Position numbers and translations under genes: made by a program. Shown in pieces: positions 1 to 13,802 of a DNA stretch of 64,000 nt; position 1 is the first letter of the stretch; each line of letters opens with the position of its first letter. The notes below the pieces were generated by a model. It saw only the letters and a list, made by a program, of their open reading frames with translations, did not search any database and had not been told where the DNA came from. This stretch comes from Rosellinia necatrix (lineage: Eukaryota > Ascomycota > Sordariomycetes > Xylariales > Xylariaceae): assembly GCA_021209875.1 (NCBI GenBank), contig JAGYVD010000001.1, positions 2,604,001 to 2,668,000 on the forward strand, written 5' to 3'.

Positions 1-2280
1 ACCCCGGCTATGACCAGTTGCATGCCCTGGACAGGATGAGGAGAAATTTACCGTAGCGGCGACGGTCTCCTCGGAAAGCAGCGATAGGTGGCTTCCCGTC
101 CAGATGCGACCAAATAAACGTAGTTCACGAACAACAAAAGCAGCGATAGACCGATCTCCGGCATTCGGTCGTGTGACGGCACACTACATCTGAAACATCG
201 CACCTTCAGCACTCGATACTGGGTGGCCACCCTTCCTTATGTACAGGCAGATTATATGGTATATTACCCAGGCCGCGGCGTACCTGGCCGTGTCGTACGA
301 AACCTGATGCTTGATTGCGATGGCCTTGTCGGTGCGGGCGGACAGGACAGCCTATCGCCCTCAGCTGGCTGTACTGCGTTATGGGTTGGGCTGCCCATGT
401 GTGTGTGTGTGTGTGTGACGCGATGGGGCCGGTGAGGTGACACCGCTTTCATCAGCCCTCCCATCTGTCAGGAGTGATGGGTCTGGGTAGCTGCCCGCGG
501 TGCAGTCCGTCCCGGTCTACGTAGCCTGGCTGGCGGAGTATCCGGCCGGTATGGCAGCATTGCTCTATCTAGCTGGTGTGGTTGACTTGGTATTTGGACA
601 CGCATGCGACAGAACTCGGTCGGCGCTGTACGGTGATCATCTTGGATCCCTGTTCACCTATGTATGCTACGCGGCTTGTTCGGCTCGGGTGTTAGTGGGC
701 CATGGCGATTCTGTATGAAACGATTGCACAGACGTGGCCCGCCCTACCCTATGTAAGGTGGGATACTAGCGCTCGCCATTTCTCGCATGCGGCGTCGAGG
801 TATCCTACAAAGCCATTGAATCCTCTCCACGAAACGCACCATACGGTATGTCTTGCCCTCAGTAGTTGAAGGGATGAGGCATGGCCCTATAATGGTAGCT
901 ACCTGTCAGTAGTTGTTCAGTTCATCTACCTGACCAGTCACATTTAGCCTTGCTAGTTAGCACATACCAGTGCTGTAGGCTAGAGGGCCACCTACCTGAG
1001 ACATGACGTTGATGGATTCTCGGGTGAGTCCGTCCCTCGGCGGGTGCCCATGAACGGCTTTCATGTCATTGTTTCAGCTTACATGCGCCGCAGAAGGCAG
1101 AAGACAGCTAGGCTATTAAGGACCCATCACCATATCCCGCAAGAGCGTTCGCATCTACTCAAACGTCAATAGAATTGGGACGTCGCCTATACGGTTTGCT
1201 CTTGGTTCCCGTCTACGAAAGTATTGATTTGCCCACCCATTCCGCGCACAATCGCGCTCTATCTATATATAGTTAAGTCAGTATTGAGCCTAGGGGTGCC
1301 GCCACTGTAATCGTGGGCTCGGGGACTCGGGGGATAAAAGGAACATCGAGTGCCGAAGACAAGAGCTGCCCGTCGCTTAACAACGAGGCTCAGCCGTACA
1401 CTTCCAAATTTGGGGTTATCCGCAAGTCCATTACTTGTATCTGTCTTCTCTCGAGATATGCCAAGAGCGTGACTACTTTTGAAGTGCGTCAGACGGGGCC
1501 ACAAGGGGTACGCAATGTTGGGACCCGTTCGGCCTTGAAGTGAACAAGCAAACCCACGAGCATGTATACTCGCATAGGACGAGTCGGAATCGTTCGCAAG
1601 ATGTCCTAGGGGAAACCTATATGAGAAGCTCGAGTCTTATGCGCTTGCCCAGGTATAAGCAGTTATTTCTGAACACGTCTTGTTCGACTTTCCCTATATG
1701 TGGCCATGGCAATTCTAGCTTCCTCTGGCTGGGCAGATCTGTTTATCCACCAACGGCTGGAGCTGACTGGATCGAAGGTTGAAACTTGACCCAGTAGGTG
1801 TTCCCGAAATTAGGGGAATGGCAAGGCTGATGATGCCAAGGAGCGAAGTGGGCATAGGCATCACCAGATCATGACGTGCCCGCCGACTGCTCTATTCGAG
1901 ACATCACTATTATAGGTAGGTTAACGGGCAGGCGGGTTGTCAGATTATTAGACAGATCATCATCGTGACATAGTAACAACGATGATGATTTTGGGACGGC
2001 GGAAGTGACTACGTAACCCATGTGGGTAGATAGCTAGCTCGCTCCCTCTGTCGGTAGGGAGTCTAGAGTAATGGGAGATGCGAGATGGCTTGAAGTACAG
2101 AGATGGATCAATGATACATATATCGATACTTGGATTTGCGTGCTGGCCGTAATACTTTGAGGGTTATACAAGCACGCAAGCGAGCATTTGCTAGTGTAGA
2201 CGGGGGGGCTGGTTGTTAAGTAGGTAAACTACGTAATGCCTTGGTTAGGCAGAGAGTGGCCGATGTAACAAGTAAGCTGG

Positions 2281-2296
2281 AGAGAGAGAGAGAGAG
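2281..2296. repeat. (AG)n microsatellite
   Basis: Eight AG units in a row in the gene-free left end. Confidence 0.9.
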
Positions 2297-3834
2297 CTGC
2301 GTGCCCTATCTGAGTAGTTATACACCGGAGAAGTCGAGGAACGACGCATAAGCCGCCGACCATGGGTACTTACTATCTACTTAGAGGCCTAGGTATGTAG
2401 ATGGAGGGCCTGACATACGCCCCTGACTGTGCTCTGCTGAGGGCTGATATCGAAGAGCTTGGGAAGTCGAACAGTGACGGATCTGCTGTATCTAGATAAA
2501 GGTCGATGATCAACTCATGGATGTGTGTGCAAGGGCCAAGCCTGGAGTCGAGTATATACGTATGCTCCTTGAAATCTATCACGTCGTTCGTTTATTTAGG
2601 AAATAGCTATTTGTTGTCGCGGTTGGGATGGAATACGTACTATGTAGAATGGATCGGACTGTGTTGTTGGGTCAAGGCATCCTGCAATCAGGGATAGTGG
2701 CATGGAATGCGAGATCCTAACTGTCGCCCAAAGCAACCTGGTCTGGGTGGGCTGGGTAGTTACATGCTACCTGTTGTAGATAGGTGGTCGTGCTGTGAAG
2801 CTAACCTATATTCCAGCAAACCTACCTACCTGTTTACCTACTTGGTTACCCGACCTAGGTAGGTAGGTAGGTAAGATGCCGCCTACAACAGTGGTACTAC
2901 CTTAGGTAGGCAGCTACAATGTACGTATATATGTATATATGCGTACACTTGCATAGCGCCGAAAGTGGGTGGATCTTATTTTAACATGAAACACCGCTCG
3001 TTCATGGATCGCATGGATCGATCTACAGCCCCTGTGGGTAACATGACTGGGCAGGTACCATCCGCTCACAGGTTAGTAAATGTACCTAGGTAAGTACCTA
3101 GGTATGTACATGGTGAGGTGGAGTGCATTTTAAGGTGTACTAAACTGTAGCTAAGTGTACCTTGCACTTGCGTACAAGATCAAAACTAATCGGATCTAAC
3201 TACCTAGCGCATATGTTAACCAGAAAGAGAAAGTGAGGGAACACGCTCTTCTGGCCGACTGCACCGCCCTAGACACACGTACATTATAACAGCTACCCTA
3301 TAAAAACCAGCCACTGGTCGCATCACAGTGGTTGGCGTGTTCGTCTTAATTGCCGGATAATGCCTTGTCGCGATCCCCGGTGTATACCTACCTAGGTACC
3401 CACTACTACACTTGGTTAAGGCAACAAGTTGGTAGATGCTACCTATGAAACATTGCCCACATTCTGGCGCGCAATGATGGGACACTCTGCAAAGAACATT
3501 CCCCCGAATTCTCAAAGACGGTTTGGCGAAGTCTAGATGGACCCATGCGCGAGGATCCTGGTCGACCCCTGGTGATTCGTGAGGACACCCAACGCCTCGT
3601 ATCCCCGATAAGGCTGGTGCAGTGCCGATCATTTGGCGAGAACCCTCATTCGCATTCCTTCCCCGCCATTGTGAATGAAGCCGCTATTCTAGACAGAAGT
3701 TCCGGACTACCCTTCTGGAAGATGAGAGGTCCGCATGCAAAATATCGCCTACAAGTGCCATATCGCTACATAGCGATTGGGATCGCCTAGTATTAACATT
3801 ATGCCATTGGTGGTAACTACAAGTTTTTATTTTG

Positions 3835-3837
<3 letters not shown>

Positions 3838-3869
<32 letters not shown>

Positions 3870-3890
3870 GTTATTGTTATTGTTATTGTC
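3838..3890. repeat. (TTA)n / (TTATTG)n microsatellite
   Basis: About ten ATT/TTA triplets followed by a TTATTG variant run, lying in gene-free DNA. Confidence 0.9.
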
Positions 3891-4807
3891 TATAAGTAAC
3901 TTTGGGAAATCTACGCTAAAGTAGGCACATACATATATACATATATACATACGTACGTGGAACATGTCCCGATGTTACCTTTTTTAATTTCGAGTTAGTT
4001 ATGGCGTAAGAGCCGAAATGCTAGCAAAGGGGTCAAATATGTATATAATATGATACCCATATCAATCTCGTCTCCTGTTGTTTTATAGTAGCAGTGTATG
4101 TCGAGCACCTTGAAAGCAAAAGATGCCGTGCTCTCGGTTGGCTAGTTCCGGAGCCAAAAGATCAGGCATGCTACCTATGTAGTACATACTCTTAGTCCAC
4201 CAGCGGAAAGGAATTCTAATACCCTACCTGGCCAGTGGCCCTGGACATCCATGATAAACCGGGCTGGAATTGGAGGCTTGTTAATGCAAAAAGGGTCCCT
4301 TGGGATATATCAGCCCCAGTGTGTCAACAGAAACAAAGTCTATAAACGTGGTGTTTCTGTGCCTGGTAAATAGTGACAGACGCTAGAGCTGGTGAGTGTA
4401 CTTTTTCTGAACAGCACTAATGTGCAGGCCCTTTACACTTTCCGGTATAATTTCTAGATACATATCGTGCACAAGACAGTACGAACGGGTCATATATATA
4501 CTATGGCACTCACTAGGTAAAGTATATATATAGTACCTGCCTACTCAGGCACATATCGAAAGATTGTGTAACCGATGATGAAACCACGACCACAAATGGA
4601 AAGCACTTGGGACAAAACTTAGCTCTGTAGTTGGGGTCTCTTGGTAAGTAGGAATCTTAACATTAGGATTTTATAAATGACATAGCGCCTGGGCGAAACC
4701 AGCTCAGTTCATCTTCGCACGACTTCATGGCACTGAGATAGTGCCTATTCGTTGAGTCGTCTTTGATACTATCCGAGATCTCGCACTGTCCAAGGTTTGG
4801 ACTATCA

Positions 4808-4843
4808 TACCTACCTAGGTAGTTAGTTACCTACCTAGGTCGG
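4808..4843. repeat. Double CCTACCTAGG palindrome
   Basis: Two copies of ACCTACCTAGGT separated by TAGTTAGTT. Related copies occur at about 2820-2876, 3081-3110, 3385-3400, 21675-21691, 40301-40362 and 46405-46447, and shorter ones elsewhere, always outside genes. The core CTACCTAGGTAG is a perfect inverted repeat. Confidence 0.75.
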
Positions 4844-5400
4844 TACACCATCCATTGGCCAACTCTTACATGTAGGTACGTAGTATGGTATGCATGCGTA
4901 ACCCTAATGGCCCAGCAATGGTGCACCTCAGTGCCCCCGCACGGTGCTGACTATCGCTCAGGCTATAGTTAGTTACACATTGGAAGAGTCAGACTATGTA
5001 GGTACATACTCGGTCCGGGTTTGGTGGTAACTACCTAGTGCACCCGAGTTCCAGGGGAGGGCGAGCGCTGCACCCATCTTCTGTATCTGAAGCAGGTACC
5101 TACAGGGGAAGCTACCAGGGAGGGTACGGAATCTGGATGCGCTACTAGGTACTAAGTATACACTACCAGGCACAGAGATCCTTCTGGAGTCTGCTGTCTG
5201 TCGACCCACTAGAAAGGGGATAACCTAACAAGACGAGATGATAACTAATGCCACCGACGTTGGCCTCGTCCAGTCAAGTCGGTGTGTCGTGGTGTGTCGT
5301 CTTGTCTGTTAACCTAGGTCTGTTTTGTCTTGTCTCTGGCCTTTTGCGATCCCTTCCTCCCCCCGCCCCTTTTTTTTTTTTTTTCCAACGGTAAAGTCGG

Positions 5401-6519
5401 GTGAACGAATGGAAAGCTAGATGCGTCAGCTCGAAACATACGAATATGGCTATTTCTGCGATGGAATAACAACAGTCTTACCAGGTCTTCCGAGTGAACG
5501 TGATTTGTTGCATAACCATTGTTGTGTGATTGTTATCTTTATTTTTCTATCTTTTTATTTTATCTGTATAGGCCATCGCGTTTTCTCATTGTCCCGTTTT
5601 CTCGTTTTCCCTTTTTGCCATCTTATGTCTGTCCAATCGTTATCCGGGCTGTCTCTTCACCCACCGAGATCCCGAGAGCCACTCACTGCTCACCCGAAAC
5701 TGCTATTTGTGCTAGTTAATACTTCTACCACTTATCCTCCTCCTCCTCCATCTCCATCTGCATCCCTCTCACCAGTAGTTCCAGTGGGTTAGACATCTAC
5801 TGCGGCACACCACACCACACTACCCTGCCTCCTACTTTCGAGGTATTGCCGATTCGTACCTATCCAGCAGGCCACCTGGGCGCCACCTAGAATAAGGAAA
5901 GGTTAGCCCACCGCCGCCCGTTAGTTGCTTTTTGTTCCGCCCCGTTCAACCAACGACGCCGCCTCTCCTCCCTCTTCCACCTCTCCCTCCCCCCCGACAA
6001 CGACACATACAAATCGCCGCGACCATCTGGCCCGCTGCCGCCGCCGCCACCTTCTGGCTCCCGTTATCCACCGCGTCTGAACATCGTCGCCCGGAGGCGC
6101 ACGCACCTGCTCCGATCCCGAATACCCTTACGTCCTGGGCTGGTTTGTCCCCCTTAGCACCCACGCCCGTGGTCCCTCCGTCCGTCGACCCAATTGCTCG
6201 CTACCAGTCAATCTCCCAATCCAAATATCGAGTTGTTGTACGCCATTGCCCATCGTCTCTCGCCACTTCAGATAGTTTGGTTGTCCTCATCTCCCCATGG
6301 TCGCTGCCCAATGCGGCCGTAGATTCACTCTCGTCTGATCCGCCTCCCATGCCGGTTTTGTCCACGACACAACCCGATTACATCTCAGACCTCGGACGCT
6401 TGAGGCCCCAGCTAACCCACTCGGTTGCTGGCTGAACCTTACCCTATCTTACTGTACTTGGGACCTGCTTTTGGCTGTTCAAGAAGGAGAAGCGGAGACA
6501 AAAAAAAACAAAAAAAAAC
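5401..6519 (+). promoter_or_regulatory. Upstream/leader region of the LIM-RhoGAP gene
   Basis: The 1.1 kb before the RhoGAP start codon is strongly C/T-rich on the plus strand (long CCTCC, CTCTC and TTTTC stretches) and is preceded by a T15 run at 5370-5384. Pyrimidine-rich tracts of this kind are common in fungal promoters and 5' leaders. An open frame at 5932-6435 rich in Pro, Ser and Ala is probably a by-product of this composition. A purine-rich A9/A9 run sits directly before the start codon. No TATA box stands out. Confidence 0.4.
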
Positions 6520-9500
6520 ATGGAGGACTATATGGACGGCTCTGTCGACGGGGACGATGTATTCCCGTGCAAGGGATGCGGCGAGGTAAGGACAACACTT
6601 TCAGACAGCACGCAATTGCACTTCTTCGCCGGCTAACCGCGATTTTGTTTAGATATTAGAGGAAGGGAAAGCCTTTGAGCTCGGTAAGTTGTGCTGCCAT
6701 CGCTAATCCAAATGGTCGGCTTGTGCCCTACCCTTTCGGCCATGATACCGTTTGGGTTTGCTCGTCCTGCCTCCCTCTCCCCCTGAATTTTGTCTATGCC
6801 ACCGGTACCGCCCTAGGTAGCTAATTGTCTGGGCAGCTGGAAACCGATGGCACCTCAATTGCTTCCGTTGCAATACATGCAACACGCTGCTCGACTCAGA
6901 CGCAAATCTACTCCTCCTTGGCGATGGCTCCCTGATATGCAACAATTGCACGTACAGCTGTAGCGCGTGTGGCGAAAAGATCGAAGACCTTGCCATTCTT
7001 ACCGGCGAACAGGCTTTTTGCGCTGCGTGCTTTCGATGTAGGAATTGCAAGAGGAAAATCGAAAACTTACGCTATGCCAAGACTTCACAGGGTATTTTTT
7101 GCATGAGCTGCCACGAGTCTCTCATGGCGAGGCGCAGGAAAAAGGCAAAAGCCGCACAGACAAAGGCCCGTGAGAAGGATGGATCGCCCATGGTCGTGGA
7201 GAAATCATTACCAGCACTTCCCCCAAATGCTATACCACCTAATGCGTTCTCTAATGATCGAGTCGACCCGGATCCTGATATGCCCATTGAGCTCCCCACA
7301 GAACTCTCCCCGCGGCCTCGACCATCATATCCTCGCACCGATTCAGATTCGTTAGGTGGCCCACGGCCCGCGCGATCGCCTGAACGCCCGTCTGATCACC
7401 CTGGCCTGTCTCTGTCCGCCCATACCTATCGTCCCAACCGTAGTTCGGCCCTGTTCTCCGGCGCCGATATCAATAATGCCGCGATCGATGACCAGAGCTT
7501 CTTCATACCAGTGGCTCTTGACCCGAGCCCGCTTCCCTCGGCAACGCCAAGCTCGATGTCCGGCACGCTGGCCGACCCCAACAAGAGGGGCAGGGATAAA
7601 GACTATTTCAGTGTTCCGAAACAAACTGACCGTAAAACTGATTCTCAGTCATCCACGCCGCATATTGCCTTCCAGGAGAAGGGCCGCCAACAATCGTCGG
7701 AGTATGACAGCCTTCCTTCCAAGAGCCTAGGAAGGAAACTATCTAAATCATCCAAGGCCGATAAAAATGGGTCGTCTCAAGCATCATCAGTCATCGATGA
7801 CGATAGGTCCCAGACACCTATCAACAGGAAGTCCGAAGAGTTTAAATTGCAAGACGCTCCCAAGAATAGGAAGTTGAATGCTAGAACCAACTCGCAGCAG
7901 TCGAACCCGTTTCAGGACTCGGCCGGCTCAAGAGAGAGTGGTTCTGGGCGGGTTGACAATGAGATGGTTGTCAACGAGCCAAATCAACATATATATTCCA
8001 GCGACCGGGTGAACACCCCGCGCAGCTCGCAAGATTCACGGCCTAAAGAAGAGGACGACGGCCGACAAGGCGACCCTTTGGCAACAACACCAGGCAACGG
8101 CTCAAGACCTATTGCCCGAAAGGAGCTTCCACACCCGACTTCAAGAAACGGTATTTTCACTTTCACCCCCCTTACCTTACTAAAATTTAGAGACTTATCA
8201 TCATTACTTTAGTGAATGGCTTTAACCGGCCCAACCCGCCCGATACGAAGCTGAGTGATACATACATGACTCCCAGAGCCCCGCCCGCGCCTCCGGGACA
8301 CTCCACGGCGCAAGACCCTGCTAGTGTAGGGGCCGAGCATAAATCGTCACCGAAGCTACCTAGGTGGAGCGCCGGTGGCGATTTTAGCATGGATGAAGAT
8401 ATGGCTCGTATTCTAGGAACAGATGAGGGCTCGTCTTCCATTCTTCGCCGCGTATCCAATGCTGTTCGGCACGGGCGCACCAGCAGTACCGAGTCAAGCG
8501 CCCCTCCCCGTGTCGGCCATACGCGAAGTGTCAGTGAAACTACGCGTACGACCACATCTCCCCACTGGCCAAAGACGCCCATAGCCGAGGATGCCATGAA
8601 CGGTGCCGGTCACGACATCACCAGCCCCATGTCTCTGACATCCGGCGAGGACAATGCATTGCTGAAGAGACGTTTGCGGAGTTCGGAGCAGCGAGTGGCA
8701 GAACTCGAGCGCCAGTTCAATAATGAGAAAGATCTCCAAAGCCTTGCACTGAAGGTCGAGGAGAAGCGTAAAACGGTCTCCGTGCTCGATACTCAGACGG
8801 AACTTATGATCCGTCAATTAGAGGCCCTTGCTGGGTACGTGGAGAGGGCTAAGGAGACTAAGCAGCCTGTCGATCCGCGAGACTTAGAAGAATCGGCCAT
8901 CAAGGATTTCGTTCAGAGACTAGAGAAATTGAAGCAGTCGATGGTGGCGAGCCTCGAGCAACTTCATGCCGAGCGGGATCAACTCATTGAAGAAAAGAAC
9001 CAAGCAATAAACGACCGAGATCGTGCCCGTGTCGAGTTCGAACAACTAGTCTCTAAGAACGCACAGCTGGCGGACTTGAACAATGACATTACCCATCAAA
9101 TTCAAGAAAGGTTTAAGAACCATTCGGATACTCGGATACCACCTAACGGGCTTGGCATATATAACCATAACAAGGGTGCTTCTAACAACTCGGTTAGCCT
9201 GGATGTTGCCAGCATCCAGACAGGCACTACCATTATTACGCCTGATCACGAAGAGCCGATCTTCGAGGCCCGCCCAACCGTGGTCAAGATAGAGAAGAAG
9301 AACTTTGCGAAATGGAAGAAGGGATCTAAGGCAGTAGCTCAGAACATTGCCAAAGGCGTGAACCGTACGGTCGTTGCTTTCCAGCAGCCGGAACGTCACC
9401 CCCAAGGTACGGCCGGCGAGAGCATCGGCCTCCCGTACAACATGACCGTCACCCCGGTCGAGTCGCCCGTATCACATGGCCCACCTAACGGCATCAATCG

Positions 9501-10309
9501 CCAACAGGGAGATGCTGGACGCCAGGGATTTTTCGGCTTCAAGAAGGCGCAAACCATTCAGAAGCATGGCGCGGCCGCGAGCGTACTGGCCCCAACCCCT
9601 GCCGAGCCTGCAAACATCCTTTTCGGCTCCGAGCTAGCAGATCGAGCCGAGTATGAACGCAGGCAGATTCCTTCCGTTGTCACGCGGTGCATCGAGGAGG
9701 TTGAACTCCGTGGCATGGAAATGGAGGGCATTTACCGCAAGACGGGCGGAAATTCTCAAGTGAAGATTATCCAAGAAGGCTTCGACAAAAATGAGAATTT
9801 TGATATCTCAGATCCCGACATGGATATCACGGCGGTAACTAGCGTCCTCAAGCAGTACTTCCGCAAGCTTCCAACCCCACTACTAACATACGATATCTAT
9901 GATGGCGTGCTGGAAACAAATTGTGAGCAAGGCTTATTGAATACCCCATTCTTCCAACCAACCTAATGCTGACCAACGATAACAGCGCTCGCAAGCGATT
10001 CAGAGAAATGCGATCATCTCCAGAATGTGTTCAATCAGCTCCCAAGGCAACACAAAGATTGCCTTGAATTTCTCATGTTCCATCTGTCTCGTGTTGCATC
10101 GAGAGAAGGAGAAAATCTGGTACGCCCAATACACCCACTCGCAATCTAGGCTTTGCTAATTTTGCCAGATGACGCCAAGGAACCTGGCCGTAGTCTTCGC
10201 TCCCACCATCATGCGAGACACGAATATTGAACGAGAGATGACAGACATGCACGCCAAGAATAACGCTGTTCAGTTCATCATCGAGAACAGCCACAGTATA
10301 TTCTCTTAA
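6520..10309 (+). CDS. Rho GTPase-activating protein with tandem LIM domains (Rga-type)
   Basis: A negative regulator of Rho/Cdc42-type GTPases, acting at sites of polarised growth in this family. Proposed exons are 6520-6585, 6653-6683, 6837-8150, 8213-9922, 9986-10119 and 10169-10309; all junctions are GT-AG and keep frame, giving 1131 aa. Residues about 17-130 carry two LIM zinc fingers (C-x2-C at 17/20, H38, C41, C44, C47, then CSACG, CFRC and CMSCH). A low-complexity Ser/Pro region follows to about 610, then a coiled coil at about 616-773. The RhoGAP domain at about 939-1131 has the arginine-finger motif GIYRKTGG near residue 979 and the late motif NLAVVFAPTIMR. The domain order matches fungal Rga1-like proteins. 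The start was chosen because the first LIM cysteines follow it closely. The splice model is by eye, but six in-frame joins make it strong. Confidence 0.93.
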
Positions 10310-13300
10310 TATCAACCGTACTTTTGGCCAATACTCACAACGCGGCATTGTACATATACCAACAACAAAATAACGGTCTTCAGCTACACAATCCGGCCAA
10401 AATCATACCGGGTTGATGGGTTGATATTCCTTCCCATTACCTATGAGACCTGGAGGCTTTCTTCAGGCACACATCATACTTGTAGCGAGCCATCATTCTT
10501 GGGTCCATTGGATCCGCGTCGACGTTCTATTCGTTCGTAGGGGTGTCCCGGTAACGGTTCTCTGTGCTTTACATTGGGAAATTTGATGATATCCTTCTGC
10601 GCATGGCGGGTATTTTTCTTTCGTTTTTATTCCTATTCTGGATTGCTAGTACTGCTGATGAGGATGCGTTTCCATCTTGCCCATATCTATTTTTTAGCCA
10701 TGTCAATCATCCAGATCCTGGCCCTTCGAGCCATTGGGCGATCTTTGGACAGTGGCGCCAACAAATCGCGGTGGGGAAAAGACGACGGTCCCAGTAGCAA
10801 ACAGACAGACAAATAACAATAAGCGCGCATATGAAAATTTAGCGCGTCGCCTCTGCCTATCTAGTCGACTTTGGGCGCGTATCCTGGGCTTTTTTTTTTT
10901 TGGTTGGATTTCGTCCACCCCAGCGTGAAGATCTCTTCACCGATGACTCTCGTGTACGAGGTTTAGGTAGCTCGCTTTCGCACTACGACTTCTTGGAACT
11001 GTTTCCCGCCCCTAAGTAACATTTTAGTCACCAACACTTGGTATAGTTCTTAGCCTTGGTACGAGGGGCAGTTAACAGGACCAGCACCAAACAATAGATG
11101 CGACGGGTATCAACAAGACGAATCAATATACCAGTTCCCGTAAAATAAAAATATTGCTTTCGACCATCATTAGGGAGAAGACGTCGCGGCAGCTATGGTA
11201 CTGCAGATGCTATAGAAACGGTGCAAGAATTATGAACTATGCATCTCGTCTATAGTTTGATCAGGTGGCTTCGCGCTGATGGGCGCGAGATACGTCGGTG
11301 ATGGCGGCGAGCCCTTGTTGGGGTTGAGAGATATGCGAAGACTGGGCTGTGAACTGACGGAGATGAGATTCTCATACTTGTACTTCGCTTTTTCTTGGGC
11401 ACTGCTAAATCAAGAGTATTTCTCTACTCTTGATCATCTTATTCATCGACTCTTTCCTCACCTGCTGTCCCGGTTTCACTCCGTTACGGGATAGAGATCA
11501 TCATGGAACTGGCGGATATATCGAGCGTATTTATTACTAAGGCATTTATATCCCGTGAGTGTCGTCTACCGTTCCTGGGAGCTGGCCGAGTGACGACTAG
11601 CAGCGTGTCAGCATTGTACAGCGCTCCTCTCATGTTCCATTTTAGTCATACGAGGGAAGGAATAGGGCTATCTACGAAACGAAATTATGGGCCAAGTCAT
11701 TTGGATTACCTCGCTGGTGCAGTAGACTAATGAGAATGTAGACTAACATCACCGTCCTGGCCTAACACTATCTTGATATATATGTTAACGCGAAGGACCT
11801 GGAGTTCATTCCTTTGCGCGAATACTGCTGCGCTCGAGTCCTAGTTGTGATGAGATGAACGGATTAGTACGGCCTGCAAAGCAGCCATTACGGAATTAGG
11901 CTTGCTCGGTAGCCTCAAAAATGGATATTAGGCAAGATACCACTGATGTGGCCAACGAGATGAGGATAGCTATAGCGTCGAACGAGGCTGGATATGGGTT
12001 GGTATGCAGTAGAGGGTTGCGCCAGCGGTTGGGTGTTAAGGGGACCGGGGACTCGCAGTGTGAGCTGAAACCCCGTTTTGCCTAGCTAATCGCATAGTTC
12101 GGTGGCTAATAGAGTAGGCAATCGTTGATTGGTACTTATTTACGTATGTATGCTGGCTATTGATAGCATAATTGACGTTGCTATATATTTTGATCAGATA
12201 AGAACCTGCAGGGACTAACAACCTCCCCAACGCATATGAGATGGTGTGTTATATCTGGTTATATCACGGCGTCTTAGATTAATAGCAACAATATGGCTCT
12301 CCCGAGGTTAACGTAGCCCCTTAACGTATCTGATAAGGTGAAGAGATAATTGCATGTAGAGAACACGCCACGCTCTAGTAAGGGTACGTACGGGCTGGGT
12401 TGTCAATGCTAGAATTTGTTGTGACTGGAGACAGTGCTGATGGTACTCGAGAATTACTGCTGGTTTCTCATCCCCTCCTCGACCTTGGGCTTGTTGCCAG
12501 TGACTACGAGCTGATGGGTGTCATAGGGTAAAATATGCTGTTTGTTGTATTTGTCAATCTCCCTGATCTTATGTGAGACCACCCATAGTGATTGATAGGC
12601 ACGAGGTCTTGACTCGAAGAGGAATAGCTGAGGTTGTTGAGCTTGAGCTATCGTTGAGACGAATCCATTATTATCGAAGTTTTACCCCTTCACGAATGTC
12701 GCGATCCTCTGTAGGGGAATTCACGGCCGAGCGAAATGGTGCTGCGGCACGGGGGATATATCTTTAGAACACTGCCCATCACCAAGGGTAACTTCTGATA
12801 CCGGCCCGACGGTTTACGTGGAACTGCAATCCCTTCAAGCTGATAACTGATCTATATTCTCCCGGTATCTTTTGAAATCTAAGCTTGCCTGTTGTCTTGG
12901 CAAGATATGAACCTGAAATAGCTCGCCGCTCTCATTTGAGGGCCATAATGCTCATCGAGTGTCGGCGATAGAAAGTTTTGGGCGAGAAGCGTGGATAACG
13001 AGATTTGGTTTGTCATATAATTGTCGATCGCTCGGCTAGCTGCCCTGGGGGTACGATTCGAGATGATTTGTACTCTCTCATTAATGGACGTCTAAAAGAA
13101 AATCCCCCCCCAATCTCGAGATGAGGTATCTCGGATCAGATGGAATGGTATGGCATAGTCTCGGAAAGGACGAGAATTGCGCCAACTTATGTGCAAGACT
13201 AATATGTAACCGGTTATCTAGTTTTCGCTTCCTCTGAAGCGAAAATGAGAGGGATAGACGAACATTCGCCATAACTATAGGGCTGACATGAGAGAAACTG

Positions 13301-13387
13301 CGGCGACCACGGTGGCCCCCGTGGCCCCCATGCCCAGAGACTAGCTTACTGAACATCGTATCGGGTTGGCCTTCGAGAACAACTGGA

Positions 13388-13469
13388 GCAATAGGGAAAT
13401 AGGGCAATAGGGCAATAGGGCAATAGGGCAATAGGGCAATAGGGCAATAGGGTAATAGGGCAATAGGGC
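13388..13469. repeat. 9-bp minisatellite (CAATAGGGC)n
   Basis: About nine tandem copies of a CAATAGGGC unit, with a GAAATAGGG variant near the start and a TAATAGGG variant near the end. It is not adjacent to any gene, and the unit is not the fungal telomere repeat TTAGGG, although it contains TAGGG. Confidence 0.92.
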
Positions 13470-13802
13470 TGTGTTGGTGATGCCTGCGAGCCTTTACCCA
13501 TAATCTGGGAACTAATTTGAGAGGGAGTTTCGTAAACAAGGTGTGCGGATTAGCTCACGATAGCTATCGACCGGGCGACAACGGTCAATCTTGGCGGTGA
13601 GTTCGGTCGCCGTTTTCATGGCCTAGACATCGTCCCTATCACAAGCACTAACTATGAGTAGGTAGGCTGTCAACGAAGAAGCTTGATCTAAGAGCGGAAT
13701 CAGCAATCTCCCTCTTTCGAGAACAGCTGGAACTTTTGATTACCATAAGTGTCCCTTGCCCCAATAATGTCTAGCACAGTGAAGTTTTTTTATAATTTTT
13801 AT

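Larger units (their letters stand above)
1..5400. other. Gene-free region with scattered short repeats
   Basis: No open reading frame here resembles a fungal protein; the longest (138 codons, minus strand, near 3.2-3.6 kb) has the composition of chance translation. The stretch holds a GA run, an ATT/TTA run, several AT-rich ATATAC blocks and a concentration of the CCTACCTAGG palindrome (around 2.82-2.88, 3.08-3.11, 3.39 and 4.81-4.84 kb). I see no protein-coding gene, RNA gene or transposon ends. An ancient, unrecognisable element cannot be excluded. Confidence 0.6.

Noticed and set aside
3216..3632. 138-codon minus-strand frame
   Set aside because: No domain or conserved pattern, with CCTAGG palindrome inside; consistent with chance.
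5932..6435. 167-codon Pro/Ala/Ser-rich frame before the LIM-RhoGAP gene
   Set aside because: Composition follows from the pyrimidine-rich leader; no conserved motif, and it lies directly in front of a well-supported start codon.
13388..13469. CRISPR-like or telomeric array
   Set aside because: Units are directly adjacent with no spacers, and the unit is not TTAGGG; the organism is eukaryotic.
13081..13539. 152-codon minus-strand frame with repeated P-I-A-L-L-P-Y-C
   Set aside because: It translates the 9-bp minisatellite; length of the frame comes from the repeat.
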